The translations under genes were made by a program, and so were the position numbers. Below are positions 17,605 through 26,390 of a DNA stretch of 48,792 nt, piece by piece. Numbering within the stretch: position 1 is the first letter of the stretch; each line of letters starts with the position of its first letter. Source of the DNA: Richelia sp. CSU_2_1 (GTDB lineage: Bacteria > Cyanobacteriota > Cyanobacteriia > Cyanobacteriales > Microcoleaceae); assembly GCA_012034575.1 (NCBI GenBank), contig JAAUPF010000032.1:1-48792 (forward strand), in the 5' to 3' direction. Under the pieces are notes generated by a model. The model searched no databases, was not told the origin of the DNA, and saw only the letters and a list, made by a program, of their open reading frames with translations.

Positions 17605-18522
17605 ATGAATCCTCCCACACAACCGCCGAAATGGTCGATCGCCCTCGTTTTAATTATCGGAGTTTTAGCTGTTTCAACTGCCTCAATCTTAATTAGGCTG
17701 GCAAACCAAGCAGCAGGTGCGGGCGGCCTCGGTTTCAGTTTGGTACTCGCCGCCTCTCGTCTCACTTTGTCCGCCGTAATTATACTTCCTGCTTGGCCGA
17801 CACTTCTGCAGCAGCGACTGCAACCCGGAGCTTGGCTCTACGCAAGCGCTGCGGGTCTTTGCCTCGCCGCTCACTTTGCCCTGTGGATTACCTCACTTAC
17901 TTATACTTCGATCGCCGCTTCGACAGCCTTAGTCACGACAAATCCCGTCTGGGTGGCGCTGCTGTCTCGGTTTTGGTTTGGCGAAAAACTCAGCAAACTG
18001 TCTGTGGCGGGCATTGCGATCGCACTCTTTGGGACGATCGCGATCGCCCTCGGCAGCGCAGGTTCCACCAATGCCGGCAGCGATCGATTGTTGGGCGACT
18101 TCCTCGCCCTGGCAGGTTCCTGGGCAGTTTCCCTTTATTTGCTGTTGGGCAGGGAAGCCCAACGGCGGGGATTGGGAATTAGCGGCTACAGCGCGATCGC
18201 CTACACTACTGCTGCGATCGCCCTGCTGCCCCTGCCCTTCGCTTTCAACGCCAGCTATACCGGTTATTCGCATATTGTATACCTATACATATTATTAACG
18301 GCGCTCCTCCCTCAGTTAATCGGCCACACCGTTTTTAACTGGGCTGTAGTGCGGATTTCTCCAACTCTGGTAACTTTAGCCATTTTGTTTGAACCCGTCG
18401 GCGCGAGTTATTTTGGTTATTTGCTGTTCGGCGAAGTGCCAGCGCCGGCGGTACTTGCAGGTGCTGGATTGCTGCTGTTGGGGGTAGCCGCGGCCGCTTT
18501 CGGAGCGCAAAAATCTCAGTAA
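17605..18522 (+). CDS. EamA/DMT-family transporter
   Basis: A 305-residue inner membrane protein with ten hydrophobic segments in two EamA halves (about 15-150 and 160-300), as in drug/metabolite exporters of the RhaT/YdcZ type. Motifs include ASRLTLSAVIILPAW near 48, ASTALVTTNPVWVALLSRFWFGEKLS near 103-128, and the matching C-terminal LFEPVGASYFGYLLFGEVP. The ATG at 17605 is preferred over an in-frame TTG nine bases upstream. The substrate is unknown; such proteins export amino acids, nucleosides or similar compounds. It stands alone. Confidence 0.93.
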   Translation: MNPPTQPPKWSIALVLIIGVLAVSTASILIRLANQAAGAGGLGFSLVLAASRLTLSAVIILPAWPTLLQQRLQPGAWLYASAAGLCLAAHFALWITSLTYTSIAASTALVTTNPVWVALLSRFWFGEKLSKLSVAGIAIALFGTIAIALGSAGSTNAGSDRLLGDFLALAGSWAVSLYLLLGREAQRRGLGISGYSAIAYTTAAIALLPLPFAFNASYTGYSHIVYLYILLTALLPQLIGHTVFNWAVVRISPTLVTLAILFEPVGASYFGYLLFGEVPAPAVLAGAGLLLLGVAAAAFGAQKSQ

Positions 18523-18835
18523 CCGCTGACAGTTGACAGTTGATAAGTAGAAAGGCGCAAATAAACAGCACTATGTAATGAAATGACAGCCCCAAATATG
18601 ATGAAAAATTAAACTTTTGATTAACAAATCGCATCTAAATAGTTGGCTCCGACGGATGTTAATTTAGCAGGAATCGTCCCTAGGAAAATTTGGCAGGGTG
18701 GCAAGCTGAACCCGAGACTTTCGCACTCAATAACGCGCGAACTATGTTAACTTGTATGGAGGTAGCGAAACATTGAACGAGATAGTTGAATTGCCCTTAA
18801 AAAGGTAGAACGGTGCTTTTCGGAGAAAAAAAATT
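18523..18835. other. Intergenic region before the Hpt gene
   Basis: 313 bp without a gene. It begins with two heptamer units (about 18526-18542) and otherwise looks like unique leader DNA. The final 60 bases (ACGAGATAGTTGAATTGCCC...AAAAAAAATT) lead directly into the Hpt gene. No confident promoter or RNA structure was found. Confidence 0.4.
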
Positions 18836-19693
18836 ATGCTCCCAGAACAACTACAGCGCATCATCGGTTACTTTCTTGACGAAGCCACCGAACACCTTCA
18901 CACTCTCGAACAAGGATTGCTGAACTTGCCCAACACGGTTCAATCTCCCCAAAGAGTGCACCAGCTCATTCGAGCATCTCACTCGATTAAAGGCGGGGCT
19001 GCCATGCTCGGATACAGCAGCATCCAGCGGATCGCTCACAGGTTGGAGGACTATTTAAAACTGCTCAGGGAATGCCCGATCGCCGTTGACAGCAGGCTGC
19101 AATCGCTGTTCGTACAAGTTTTTGATATTTTGACCGCCCTGATGCAAAAGGTTTCTAAGAGTTTCGGACTCGATCCTGCAGTAGGGAATCAAATAGTTTC
19201 GATCGCCGAACCGATTTTTGAAGAACTTGATGCTTACCTGAGAGTGTTAATCCCGACTCGACTTACTGTCAGGGCTACCACCGCCGAACACCTTCACGTT
19301 CTCTCCGGTTACTGCACCAACCTCAGCATATTTTCAGGTGCCATCGCCTCCCGCGTCGGTTTGCTCGGAGGTACGATTACTCGCAACGAACAGGAAGAGT
19401 CGGGCTTGCGGGTTTCTATTGACATCTACCTGCCCCCCTACAGCAGCCTCGAAAGCATCCGTCAAGCCGTCGAACTCTCCGGGGCGCAGGTTGGCACCGT
19501 CCAAACGCAGCGCGACTATTCGATGCTGTCGGTGGCGGACTATCCCGCCTACCACAGGGCGATCGAGCGTCCCGCAACTTGCAGGGGATGCCGCTACTAT
19601 TACGGCAGAAGCGACGGCGGCTATCACCTCAACTGTACGATACACCCCCGCGGCCCGGAAGAAGAAAACTGCCGCGATCGCGAACTTGAATAG
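18836..19693 (+). CDS. Histidine phosphotransfer (Hpt) protein with Cys-rich C-terminal tail
   Basis: A 285-residue protein. The N-terminal 120 residues are a CheA-type Hpt domain with the phosphoacceptor His49 in RASHSIKGGAAMLG and the following helix IQRIAHRLEDYLKLL. No kinase core or receiver follows, so it should relay phosphate between other proteins. Residues about 140-240 are of unknown fold. The tail contains C249xxC252 (CRGCRYYYG), C267 in LNCTIHP and C279 in ENCRD, a pattern that recurs at the C-terminus of several cyanobacterial proteins and probably binds a metal (inference). It is monocistronic, and heptamer repeats follow within two bases of the stop. Confidence 0.88.
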   Translation: MLPEQLQRIIGYFLDEATEHLHTLEQGLLNLPNTVQSPQRVHQLIRASHSIKGGAAMLGYSSIQRIAHRLEDYLKLLRECPIAVDSRLQSLFVQVFDILTALMQKVSKSFGLDPAVGNQIVSIAEPIFEELDAYLRVLIPTRLTVRATTAEHLHVLSGYCTNLSIFSGAIASRVGLLGGTITRNEQEESGLRVSIDIYLPPYSSLESIRQAVELSGAQVGTVQTQRDYSMLSVADYPAYHRAIERPATCRGCRYYYGRSDGGYHLNCTIHPRGPEEENCRDRELE

Positions 19694-19694
19694 G

Positions 19695-19873
19695 CTTTTG
19701 ATAGTTGATAGTTGATAGTTGACAGTTGATAGTTGACAGTTGATAGTTGACAGTTGACCTGGGACAGTTGTCTTTAGCGGTCAGTCACAAGGAGAAAGGC
19801 AGAAGGCAGAGGGAAGAAGTAGGTGGTAGAAAAACCTAAAACCTAAAACCTAAAACCTAAAACCTAAAACCTA
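19695..19873. repeat. Heptamer repeats of two kinds (AGTTGAT and AAAACCT)
   Basis: Seven to nine units of AGTTGAT/AGTTGAC (about 19697-19757) are followed, after a GAAAGGCAGAAGGCAGAGGG stretch, by about six units of AAAACCT (about 19833-19873). Two different sequences with the same 7-bp period thus share one spacer. Confidence 0.9.
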
Positions 19874-19924
19874 AATCGGGAAGGAGGCAGAAGCAAAGGG
19901 GACTTAGTTTTTTTCCTCTTTGTG

Positions 19925-20314
19925 TTATTGGCGCATCAATTCTGCCTTTGTGCTGCGGAAAACCCTGATGCGTTCCTTCACTGCCGATCCTGCAATTTTT
20001 ATTAATTGCCTCATGCTCGCAGGGTGTCCTACTGCCCAGCTATTGATGACCAAACAAGTAATTCCCAGCAATAACAAAATGTATGTTGGAGCCATTACTA
20101 CGCCGATCGCAAACCATGTAAAAACGTGGAATATCATGGCGGCAGCGCAGAGACTGGCAACGACAGCCGACGCTCCTATTTGCCAGCGCGATCGGTTGAG
20201 TCCTGTTAAAATCCCTGTCAGCAAAGTTGCCAGCAAGTTTGCTGGAACTAAAAAGGCACAGATACTAATGCAGTATGTATGCGAAAACTCGGTAACGGTA
20301 TTGAAGTCGAGCAT
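19925..20314 (-). CDS. Small multi-pass membrane protein, unknown function
   Basis: I do not recognise this 129-residue protein. It has three clear hydrophobic segments (about 18-38 FLVPANLLATLLTGIL, 48-70 ASAVVASLCAAAMIFHVFTW, 72-95 GVVMAPTYILLLLGITCLV) and a basic C-terminus (RQLIKIAGSAVKERIRVFR) expected on the cytoplasmic side. The plus-strand frame over the same bases is less convincing because it lacks such a pattern. It is divergent from the phytochrome gene. Confidence 0.72.
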   Translation of the reverse strand: MLDFNTVTEFSHTYCISICAFLVPANLLATLLTGILTGLNRSRWQIGASAVVASLCAAAMIFHVFTWFAIGVVMAPTYILLLLGITCLVINSWAVGHPASMRQLIKIAGSAVKERIRVFRSTKAELMRQ

Positions 20315-20798
20315 CAGTCTAATTGTCGGGCCTGTTGAATATACTTAAAAAGCTTAACTTGACTTGACTTTGATATCTTGTCACAAATACTATAATTTAA
20401 TATTATCGCAAATCTGCCCCTCTCAAGATACATTTTCTTCCCTTTTTTGCTGCTCGCAACATCTCACAGGGATTAATTTGTTCTAGGAAATATTAAAACT
20501 TCTTGAAACTGGTAACATTTGCTGCCATAATTAAGATAGCGCCAGCAAAATGTCGAAAGACAGCTTCCGTAAAAATGTCAAAAAGCGGGTGTCGATCGAG
20601 GCGAAATATAAATGCCCATTACTTATGTGTCCGCTAATTCTCTGTGCATTAATTTTTAGCTCATTAATGCTTGGCTAGCTAAGTGTTGGATCGTTAAAAG
20701 CATTCAACAGCGAAAAGGCGAGCGAAAAGGCGAGCGCACAATAGTCAATCTAAAATAGACCGATATATCTACGAATTTTACGACGGAAAACAGACAAA
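20315..20798. other. Long leader region between the membrane protein and phytochrome genes
   Basis: 484 bp without a gene. A possible plus-strand promoter is TTGATA (20370-20375) with TATAAT (20391-20396); the 15-base spacing is short. Near 20712-20740 a 12-bp unit (GGCGAGCGAAAA) occurs nearly twice in tandem. I see no riboswitch or conserved RNA. Confidence 0.4.
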
Positions 20799-23348
20799 AT
20801 GGACCGACAAATCGCAACTACGGAAATCGAAGAAGTTGACTTGACCAACTGCGACAGAGAACCAATTCACATATCGGGACACATCCAGCCGCACGGGATA
20901 TCGATCGCAGTGCGGGAACCGGAACTAGAAATACTGCAGATCGGTGAAAATGTGCGAGATTTATTAGGAGTAGATGCCGCGATCGCGATCGGTCAAGATT
21001 TGAGCTTGTTTTTAGATAAAGTCGAGCTAGAAAAACTCAAAACCTGCCTGCTGAATGAAAACTTAAAAAGTGTCAATCCAATTAAATTATCTACGATCGC
21101 AGCAGGCAAACCCTTAGAATGGGACTGCATACTGCATCGGTGGGAAGGGGTGACGATCGTTGAGCTAGAATTAGCCCGCAGCACAGAAAATATTTCAGTT
21201 TTTAGTTTTTATCATGCAGTGAGAGCGACGATCGCCGAAATTCAGAGCGCAAAAAACCTCAACAGCCTCTGTCAAACAACTGTGGAAGAATTGAGAAAAC
21301 TCACGGGATTTGACAGAGTAATGGTATATCAATTCGATCCAGAAGGTAACGGATCTGTCATCGCTGAAGCCAAGAACGAATATTTCATACCTTATTTAGG
21401 CTTAAACTATCCCAGTTCGGATATTCCCAAACAAGCCAGAAAACTTTATGAAAAAAATTGGTTGCGCTTGATACCAGATGTCAACTACAAACCCGTCGCA
21501 ATTTTTCCCACATTCAATCCCATTACTAACCAGCCGCTAGACCTCAGTTTCAGCGTTTTGAGAAGCGTTTCTCCCCTACATATAGAATACCTGAAAAATA
21601 TGGGAGTTGCAGCTTCGATGTCAATATCCTTAATCAAAGATGGGAAGCTCTGGGGATTGATTGCTTGCCATCATTATACACCCAAATACCTCAACTATGA
21701 AGTCCGCGCGGCCTGCGAATTCATCGGACAAGTAATGTCTTTAGAACTGCAATCGAAAGAAGGCAACGAAGACTACGACTACAAACTACAGCTCAAATCA
21801 ATTCAAAGCCAAATAGTTGAAGATATATCCACATCTGAAGAGTTGTCAGAAGTGTTAATTAAATGCGAACACAATTTGCCGGATGCAGTCAGCGCCCAGG
21901 GAGTGGTAATCGTCTTCGGAGAAGAACGCTATCTAATCGGTAAAACCCCTCAGGGAGAAGCGCTAAAACACTTAATAGAGTGGGTGCAAAACCAGCTCAA
22001 ACAAGAAATATTTTACACGGATTCCCTCGCCCGATGCTATCCAGAAGCCGAGGAATTTAAACACGCGGCTAGTGGCTGTTTGGCCCTAGAAATATCGGCA
22101 GCACAAAAAATATACGTTTTGTGGTTGCGCCCGGAAGTCATTACCACCGTAAATTGGGCTGGAGAACCCAAAAAAAGCCTGGAAGTAAGCGAAGATGGCA
22201 GCGAAAGACTATCTCCGAGAAAATCCTTCGAGTTGTGGAAAGAAACAGTTACTGGCAAATCTGTGCCTTGGAAAAAGTGCGAAATAGACGCTGCATTGGA
22301 ACTGAAAAAAGCTATGGTAAATATAGTGCTGCGTCAAGCGGAAAGACTCAATAAATTAAATACAGCACTGCAACTTTCAGCCGCCAGAGAGCGGCAAAAA
22401 GCAGCTCATTTAGAAACAGCAATGTACGAACTCCAGCGCGCGCAAACTCAACTGGTGCAAAACGAGAAAATGTCGAGTTTGGGACAGTTGGTGGCGGCAG
22501 TAGCTCATGAAGTCAACAATCCGATTAACTTCATAGATGGCAATCTCAGCTATGCTAACGAATACAGCCAAAAACTGATCGATCTGCTGCTGCTTTACCA
22601 GCAGGAATATCCTGCACCAGTCCCAGAAATTCAAGCCGAAATAGACACGGAAGAATTAGAGTTTATAATTCAAGATTTGCCGAAATTGCTGGGTTCAATG
22701 AAAGTAGGCTCGAATCGCATCCGCGAAATAGTTCAGTCGCTGCGAAACTTCTCTAGAATTGATGAATCCGATCTCAAACCAGTGGATATTCACGACGGAT
22801 TGGACAGCGCTTTGCTGATTTTGAGCAACCGACTGAAACCGAAACCCGATCGCCCGCCAATTCACTTAATTAAAGAATATGGATGTTTGCCCGCGATCGA
22901 GTGTTATGCAGTCGATATGAACCAAGTATTCATGAACGTGTTAAGCAATGCAATTGATGCTCTAGAAGAAGCATTTGCTAATAACAGTTTGTCGGCACCC
23001 TGCAACTGCGAAAAACCCGCGATCGAATCGGGACAAATTAAGATTAAGACCAAACTTTGTCCGGGGGAAACCAGCATAGAAATTCGCATTGCCGATAATG
23101 CTGCGGGCATGACAGAAGAAGTCAGGCAGAAAATATTCGAGCCATTCTTTACCACAAAAGCTATTGGTAAAGGTGCGGGCATCGGTTTGGCGATCGCGCG
23201 CGAAATTGTAGTAGAAAAACACGGCGGCAAACTAAATTGTATTTCGGCTCCCGGAGAGGGAACGGAGTTGATTATTGAGATTCCCTTAAGCCAAACTTAC
23301 GAAAAATACAGTGCAGGGGAAGCAGAAAAAAAGGGCGATCGTAAATAG
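20799..23348 (+). CDS. Bacteriophytochrome-type histidine kinase
   Basis: An 849-residue red/far-red photoreceptor kinase. Order: PAS (about 20-130, with CDREPIHISGHIQPHG), GAF (about 145-310, with PSSDIPKQAR and LWGLIACHHY), PHY (about 325-505, with the tongue motif PRKSF), a coiled helix, then DHp with His570 in VAHEVNNPINF and an HATPase domain (DNAAGMTEE, GAGIGLAIAREIV). The bilin-binding Cys of Cph1 (YHCH) is replaced by SPLH, while Cys18 sits in the N-terminal position used by biliverdin-binding bacteriophytochromes. It therefore belongs to the BphP/CphB type. No response regulator or heme oxygenase gene is adjacent. Confidence 0.95.
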   Translation: MDRQIATTEIEEVDLTNCDREPIHISGHIQPHGISIAVREPELEILQIGENVRDLLGVDAAIAIGQDLSLFLDKVELEKLKTCLLNENLKSVNPIKLSTIAAGKPLEWDCILHRWEGVTIVELELARSTENISVFSFYHAVRATIAEIQSAKNLNSLCQTTVEELRKLTGFDRVMVYQFDPEGNGSVIAEAKNEYFIPYLGLNYPSSDIPKQARKLYEKNWLRLIPDVNYKPVAIFPTFNPITNQPLDLSFSVLRSVSPLHIEYLKNMGVAASMSISLIKDGKLWGLIACHHYTPKYLNYEVRAACEFIGQVMSLELQSKEGNEDYDYKLQLKSIQSQIVEDISTSEELSEVLIKCEHNLPDAVSAQGVVIVFGEERYLIGKTPQGEALKHLIEWVQNQLKQEIFYTDSLARCYPEAEEFKHAASGCLALEISAAQKIYVLWLRPEVITTVNWAGEPKKSLEVSEDGSERLSPRKSFELWKETVTGKSVPWKKCEIDAALELKKAMVNIVLRQAERLNKLNTALQLSAARERQKAAHLETAMYELQRAQTQLVQNEKMSSLGQLVAAVAHEVNNPINFIDGNLSYANEYSQKLIDLLLLYQQEYPAPVPEIQAEIDTEELEFIIQDLPKLLGSMKVGSNRIREIVQSLRNFSRIDESDLKPVDIHDGLDSALLILSNRLKPKPDRPPIHLIKEYGCLPAIECYAVDMNQVFMNVLSNAIDALEEAFANNSLSAPCNCEKPAIESGQIKIKTKLCPGETSIEIRIADNAAGMTEEVRQKIFEPFFTTKAIGKGAGIGLAIAREIVVEKHGGKLNCISAPGEGTELIIEIPLSQTYEKYSAGEAEKKGDRK

Positions 23349-23420
23349 TTGACAGTTGACAGTTGACAGTTAGGAAATCAATAATCTCTAGACCTAGGGT
23401 GCTTGTGGCGCACCTTACAT
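23346..23420. repeat. Heptamer tract followed by a GTGCGCA-type palindrome
   Basis: Three to four AGTTGAC units start at the stop codon of the phytochrome gene (23346-23371); a degenerate palindrome AGGGTGCTTGTGGCGCACCT follows at about 23395-23418. Confidence 0.8.
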
Positions 23421-23511
23421 TTGTTGAGTTAAGTGCGTCAATAAATGTGAGAAATGCTATAATTAGCAATACATAGCTAAGTAGATTTGAGCAAATTCTG
23501 AGGAAGCGACT

Positions 23512-24987
23512 GTGACTGAAAAAAACACCGCCCAATGGGATGCCGGCAGATTTGTCAAAACCTTGGCTTACTTCGGCGTCATTCCCTTCATCGGTAGCAT
23601 TAGCTGGCTGCAACAACTTTTTGGCAGCAGCAACAGCAGCAAGAAAGCAACACCCAAACTCGTACTCGTAGCAGGGGCTACGGGCGGCGTCGGGAAGCGA
23701 GTTATCAAGCGCCTGCAACAGCGCGGATATCGAGTGCGCTGTCTGGTAAGAGATGCTAAAAAAGCCAAAGAAATGCTCGGTAAAAATGTCGAATTAGTCG
23801 AAGGTGACATCACTTTACCGGCGACGCTGACACCGCTAGTTACTAACAATGTAGCAGCCGTAATTTGTTGCACCGGCACCAAAGTTCAACCCGTAGAAGG
23901 CGACACCCCAACCCGCGAAAAATACTATCAAGGCATCAAATTTTATATGCCAGAAGTAGTCGATGTTCCCGAAATTGTCGAATATCAAGGCCTCAACAAT
24001 TTAGTTCAAGCTGTTCGCAGCCAGCTAAGTCAAGCAGGCAAAAAAACAATTTTTGACTTTACAAAACCCAGCGAAGATTTAAAAGAAACTTGGGGAGCAC
24101 TCGACGATATCGTGATGGGAGGGACCAGCGAAAGTTCGATCCGCTTGGCAGACAATTCAGGATTATTCGCAGGCAATGTTTCTGTGGCAAATTCCGGCGG
24201 CTTTGTTTCGGTGCGCACCCGCAACTTCGATCCTCCGATCGATCTTACAGGATTTAGCGGCATCGAACTGCGAGTAAAAGGCGACGGCAAGCGCTACAAA
24301 TTCATTATCCGCAGCGATGCGAAATGGGACGGCATCGGTTATTGCTATTCCTTCGACACGGTTTACAACATCTGGATTACGGTGCGGATTCCCTTCGATG
24401 AATTAATCCCGGTATTCCGCGCCAAGACTGTAAAAGATTGTCCGAAATTAGACACCAGCAGCATTTCATCCTTGCAATTAATGCTGAGCAAATTTGAATA
24501 TGACGGCGCGCTGAATCCGAAATTTTCACCCGGAACCTTTCAACTGCAATTAGAATCGATTTCAGCTTACGGCGGTCAAGTTTTGCCCAAATTTGTGATG
24601 GTGAGTTCCGCTGGAGTTACCCGCCCCGGCCGCCCTGGAATTAACTTAGAAGAAGAACCGCCGGCAGTGAGGATGAACGATATGTTGGGGGGAATTTTGA
24701 CTTGGAAATTGAAAGGAGAAGATTGCGTGCGATCGAGCGGTATTCCTTACACTATTGTCAGACCTTGCGCTTTAACTGAAGAACCGGGGGGCAAAGCTTT
24801 AATATTGGACAAAGGCGATAATATTAAAGGCAAAGTCAGTCGCGAAGATATTGCCGAATTGTGCGTGCGAGCATTAGAACAACCGCTAGCTTGCAACGAA
24901 ACGTTTGAAGTAAAAGAGGGGGAAAATGAGATTGCTGTCGGAGATTGGCAAGGCTTATTTGGGAGTTTGAACTTAGTGAGAACTTAA
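23512..24987 (+). CDS. Atypical SDR with inserted CIA30 domain (HCF173-like)
   Basis: A 491-residue fusion. Residues 1-45 contain a hydrophobic stretch (LAYFGVIPFIGSISWLQQL); the NmrA/Ycf39-like Rossmann domain starts with LVLVAGATGGVGKRVIKRL at about 50. A CIA30 domain (about 175-360, IFDFTKPSEDLKETWGALDDIVMGG, GFSGIELRVKGDGKRYKF) is inserted. The second SDR half follows (FVMVSSAGVTRPGR, GIPYTIVRPCALTEEPGG, SREDIAELCVRALE). This is the architecture of plant HCF173, which promotes psbA translation with HCF244; Ycf39 is the cyanobacterial HCF244 relative. A role in photosystem II assembly is plausible but inferred. The start is GTG, supported by GAGGAA eight bases upstream. Confidence 0.88.
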   Translation: MTEKNTAQWDAGRFVKTLAYFGVIPFIGSISWLQQLFGSSNSSKKATPKLVLVAGATGGVGKRVIKRLQQRGYRVRCLVRDAKKAKEMLGKNVELVEGDITLPATLTPLVTNNVAAVICCTGTKVQPVEGDTPTREKYYQGIKFYMPEVVDVPEIVEYQGLNNLVQAVRSQLSQAGKKTIFDFTKPSEDLKETWGALDDIVMGGTSESSIRLADNSGLFAGNVSVANSGGFVSVRTRNFDPPIDLTGFSGIELRVKGDGKRYKFIIRSDAKWDGIGYCYSFDTVYNIWITVRIPFDELIPVFRAKTVKDCPKLDTSSISSLQLMLSKFEYDGALNPKFSPGTFQLQLESISAYGGQVLPKFVMVSSAGVTRPGRPGINLEEEPPAVRMNDMLGGILTWKLKGEDCVRSSGIPYTIVRPCALTEEPGGKALILDKGDNIKGKVSREDIAELCVRALEQPLACNETFEVKEGENEIAVGDWQGLFGSLNLVRT

Positions 24988-25005
24988 ATATTCGATCCCC
25001 CCCAG

Positions 25006-25040
25006 CCCCCCTTAAAAAAGGGGGGAGCAAGAGTTTTTTT
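25006..25040 (+). terminator. Hairpin with T-run after the HCF173-like gene
   Basis: Arms CCCCCC (25006-25011) and GGGGGG (25020-25025) are followed by AGCAAGAG and seven T. A second similar hairpin with the same AGCAAGAG tail follows at about 25043-25069, so the block is also a tandem dispersed repeat. Termination is likely. Confidence 0.5.
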
Positions 25041-25096
25041 CGTCCCCCTTTTTAAGGGGGAAGCAAGAGTTTCAAAGCCTTTTAAACCTAAAATAT

Positions 25097-25216
25097 TGCA
25101 CCATTATCAACAATTCTGTAGGGGCGGGTTCGCCAACAAACTTAAAGGTAACAAACGGGTTAAATAAACCCGCCCCCACCCCACCAATAACCCATATTGA
25201 CATTGATGCAAGATGT
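25097..25216. repeat. Second copy of the MITE-like element interior
   Basis: This region aligns with 8833-8930 from TTGCACC...ATCAACA through AATAAACCCGCCCCCACCCC to ATTGAC...GCAAGAT. It contains an extra GTAGGGGCGGGTTCGCCAAC segment of about 28 bp that is missing from the other copy, and lacks the 25-bp outer arms. Confidence 0.65.
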
Positions 25217-25286
25217 TCCTTAAACCTGACATCTTGGATCGATATCAATAAATAGAAACAGTAAATCTAGTTTGCACTCTGAATTT

Positions 25287-25949
25287 ATGCTGCTTCCCGC
25301 CGACAAACGCACTAAGTTAGATGACACCGACGACAATTTGTTTTATTCCTATCCTCGGTTTGTAACGCACGTAGACGATGGATTCATCCAGCAATTAACC
25401 GATTTGTACCGGGAAAGGCTGAAACCAAATACTCGGATTTTTGACATGATGAGTAGTTGGGTTTCTCATTTACCTGACGAGATGCAATTTGCCCATGTCG
25501 AAGGACACGGAATGAATGAAGAAGAGTTAGCAAAAAATCGCCGACTGGATCGTTATTTCGTGCAGAATTTGAACGCAAATCCCAAATTGCCGCTGCCGGA
25601 TTCAGATTTTGATGCAGTTATTAACTGCGTTTCGGTGCAGTATTTGCAGTACCCGGATGCGATTTTTTCCGAGATTCACCGGATATTAAAGCCCGGTGGT
25701 ATCGCAATTATGAGCTTTTCCAACCGGATGTTTTATCAAAAAGCAATTGCTGCTTGGCGGGACGGATCGGAGGCCGATCGAGTAGAATTGGTCAAGCGTT
25801 ACTTTGATTCTGTCAAAGGAGCAAACATACCCGGATTTAGCAAGCCGGAAGTCATTGTTCGCAAGCCTAATTTGCCGAGTTTCATGCAAATGCTGCGCAT
25901 CAGCAGCGGCGATCCTTTTTACGCGATAATTGCTTACCGCCAAAGTTAG
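25287..25949 (+). CDS. Class I SAM-dependent methyltransferase
   Basis: A 220-residue protein of the UbiE-like methyltransferase group. Motif I is the unusual RIFDMMSSWVSHLP near 50, in place of GxGxG; motif II/III reads DFDAVINCVSVQYLQYP near 110 and EIHRILKPGGIAIMSFSNRMF near 130. The end ISSGDPFYAIIAYRQ is typical of this cyanobacterial family. The ATG at 25287 is preferred over an in-frame TTG 15 bases upstream. The substrate is unknown, and no biosynthetic partner lies next to it. Confidence 0.85.
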   Translation: MLLPADKRTKLDDTDDNLFYSYPRFVTHVDDGFIQQLTDLYRERLKPNTRIFDMMSSWVSHLPDEMQFAHVEGHGMNEEELAKNRRLDRYFVQNLNANPKLPLPDSDFDAVINCVSVQYLQYPDAIFSEIHRILKPGGIAIMSFSNRMFYQKAIAAWRDGSEADRVELVKRYFDSVKGANIPGFSKPEVIVRKPNLPSFMQMLRISSGDPFYAIIAYRQS

Positions 25950-25967
25950 GATTTTTAAAAGATGTTT

Positions 25968-26063
25968 GTAGTGAGGACTTTAGTCCGCTGATTTTTATGA
26001 GCACTAAACGACAAGTTCAAATCGATACTTTCTTCTGTCGCAAAAAACTAAAGTCCTTACTAC
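25968..26063. repeat. Inverted repeat of the GTAGTGAGGACTTTAGT type
   Basis: Arms 25968-25984 and 26047-26063 match at 16 of 17 positions and enclose about 60 bp. Such elements are common in cyanobacterial spacers. The DUF433 gene starts 59 bp downstream. Confidence 0.75.
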
Positions 26064-26122
26064 GAACCGCTCGACAGTGACCCTTTTTAAGTTATAATCT
26101 GTTTAACAGTTGCTACTAAAAT

Positions 26123-26362
26123 ATGGAAAACAAACTTTTGCAGCGGATCACCATCGATCCGAATATTTGTCACGGCAAACCCTGTATTCGCGGTCTTCGA
26201 TATCCAGTAGAGTTAATTCTTGAATTACTCAGTTCTGGCATGAATGCTGAAGAGATCGTGGATGATTATGAAGATTTAGATCCTGAAGATATTCATGCTG
26301 TTTTGCTATTTGCAGCGCGACTGACTCAAGTAAAAAGCATATACCGACTATCGCAACAGTAA
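26123..26362 (+). CDS. DUF433 family protein (antitoxin-like)
   Basis: A 79-residue protein matching DUF433 over its full length: ITIDPNICHGKPCIRGLRYPV, then the helix-turn-helix-like ELLSSGMNAEEIVDDYEDL and DIHAVLLFAAR. DUF433 proteins are usually the first gene of a pair with a DUF5615 PIN-like toxin. Here the stop is followed by heptamer repeats and a convergent gene pair, so the usual partner is missing. It may be a solitary antitoxin-like regulator. Confidence 0.88.
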   Translation: MENKLLQRITIDPNICHGKPCIRGLRYPVELILELLSSGMNAEEIVDDYEDLDPEDIHAVLLFAARLTQVKSIYRLSQQ

Positions 26363-26390
26363 AACTGTCAACAGTCAACTGTCAACTGTT
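26363..26390. repeat. Heptamer repeat between convergent genes
   Basis: Three to four units of AACTGTC fill the whole space between the DUF433 stop and the stop of the converging small gene. Confidence 0.85.

Noticed and set aside
19920..20348. 142-codon plus-strand frame opposite the small membrane protein gene
   Set aside because: The minus-strand frame has clear membrane helices and a basic C-terminus; the plus-strand product has no family-like pattern.
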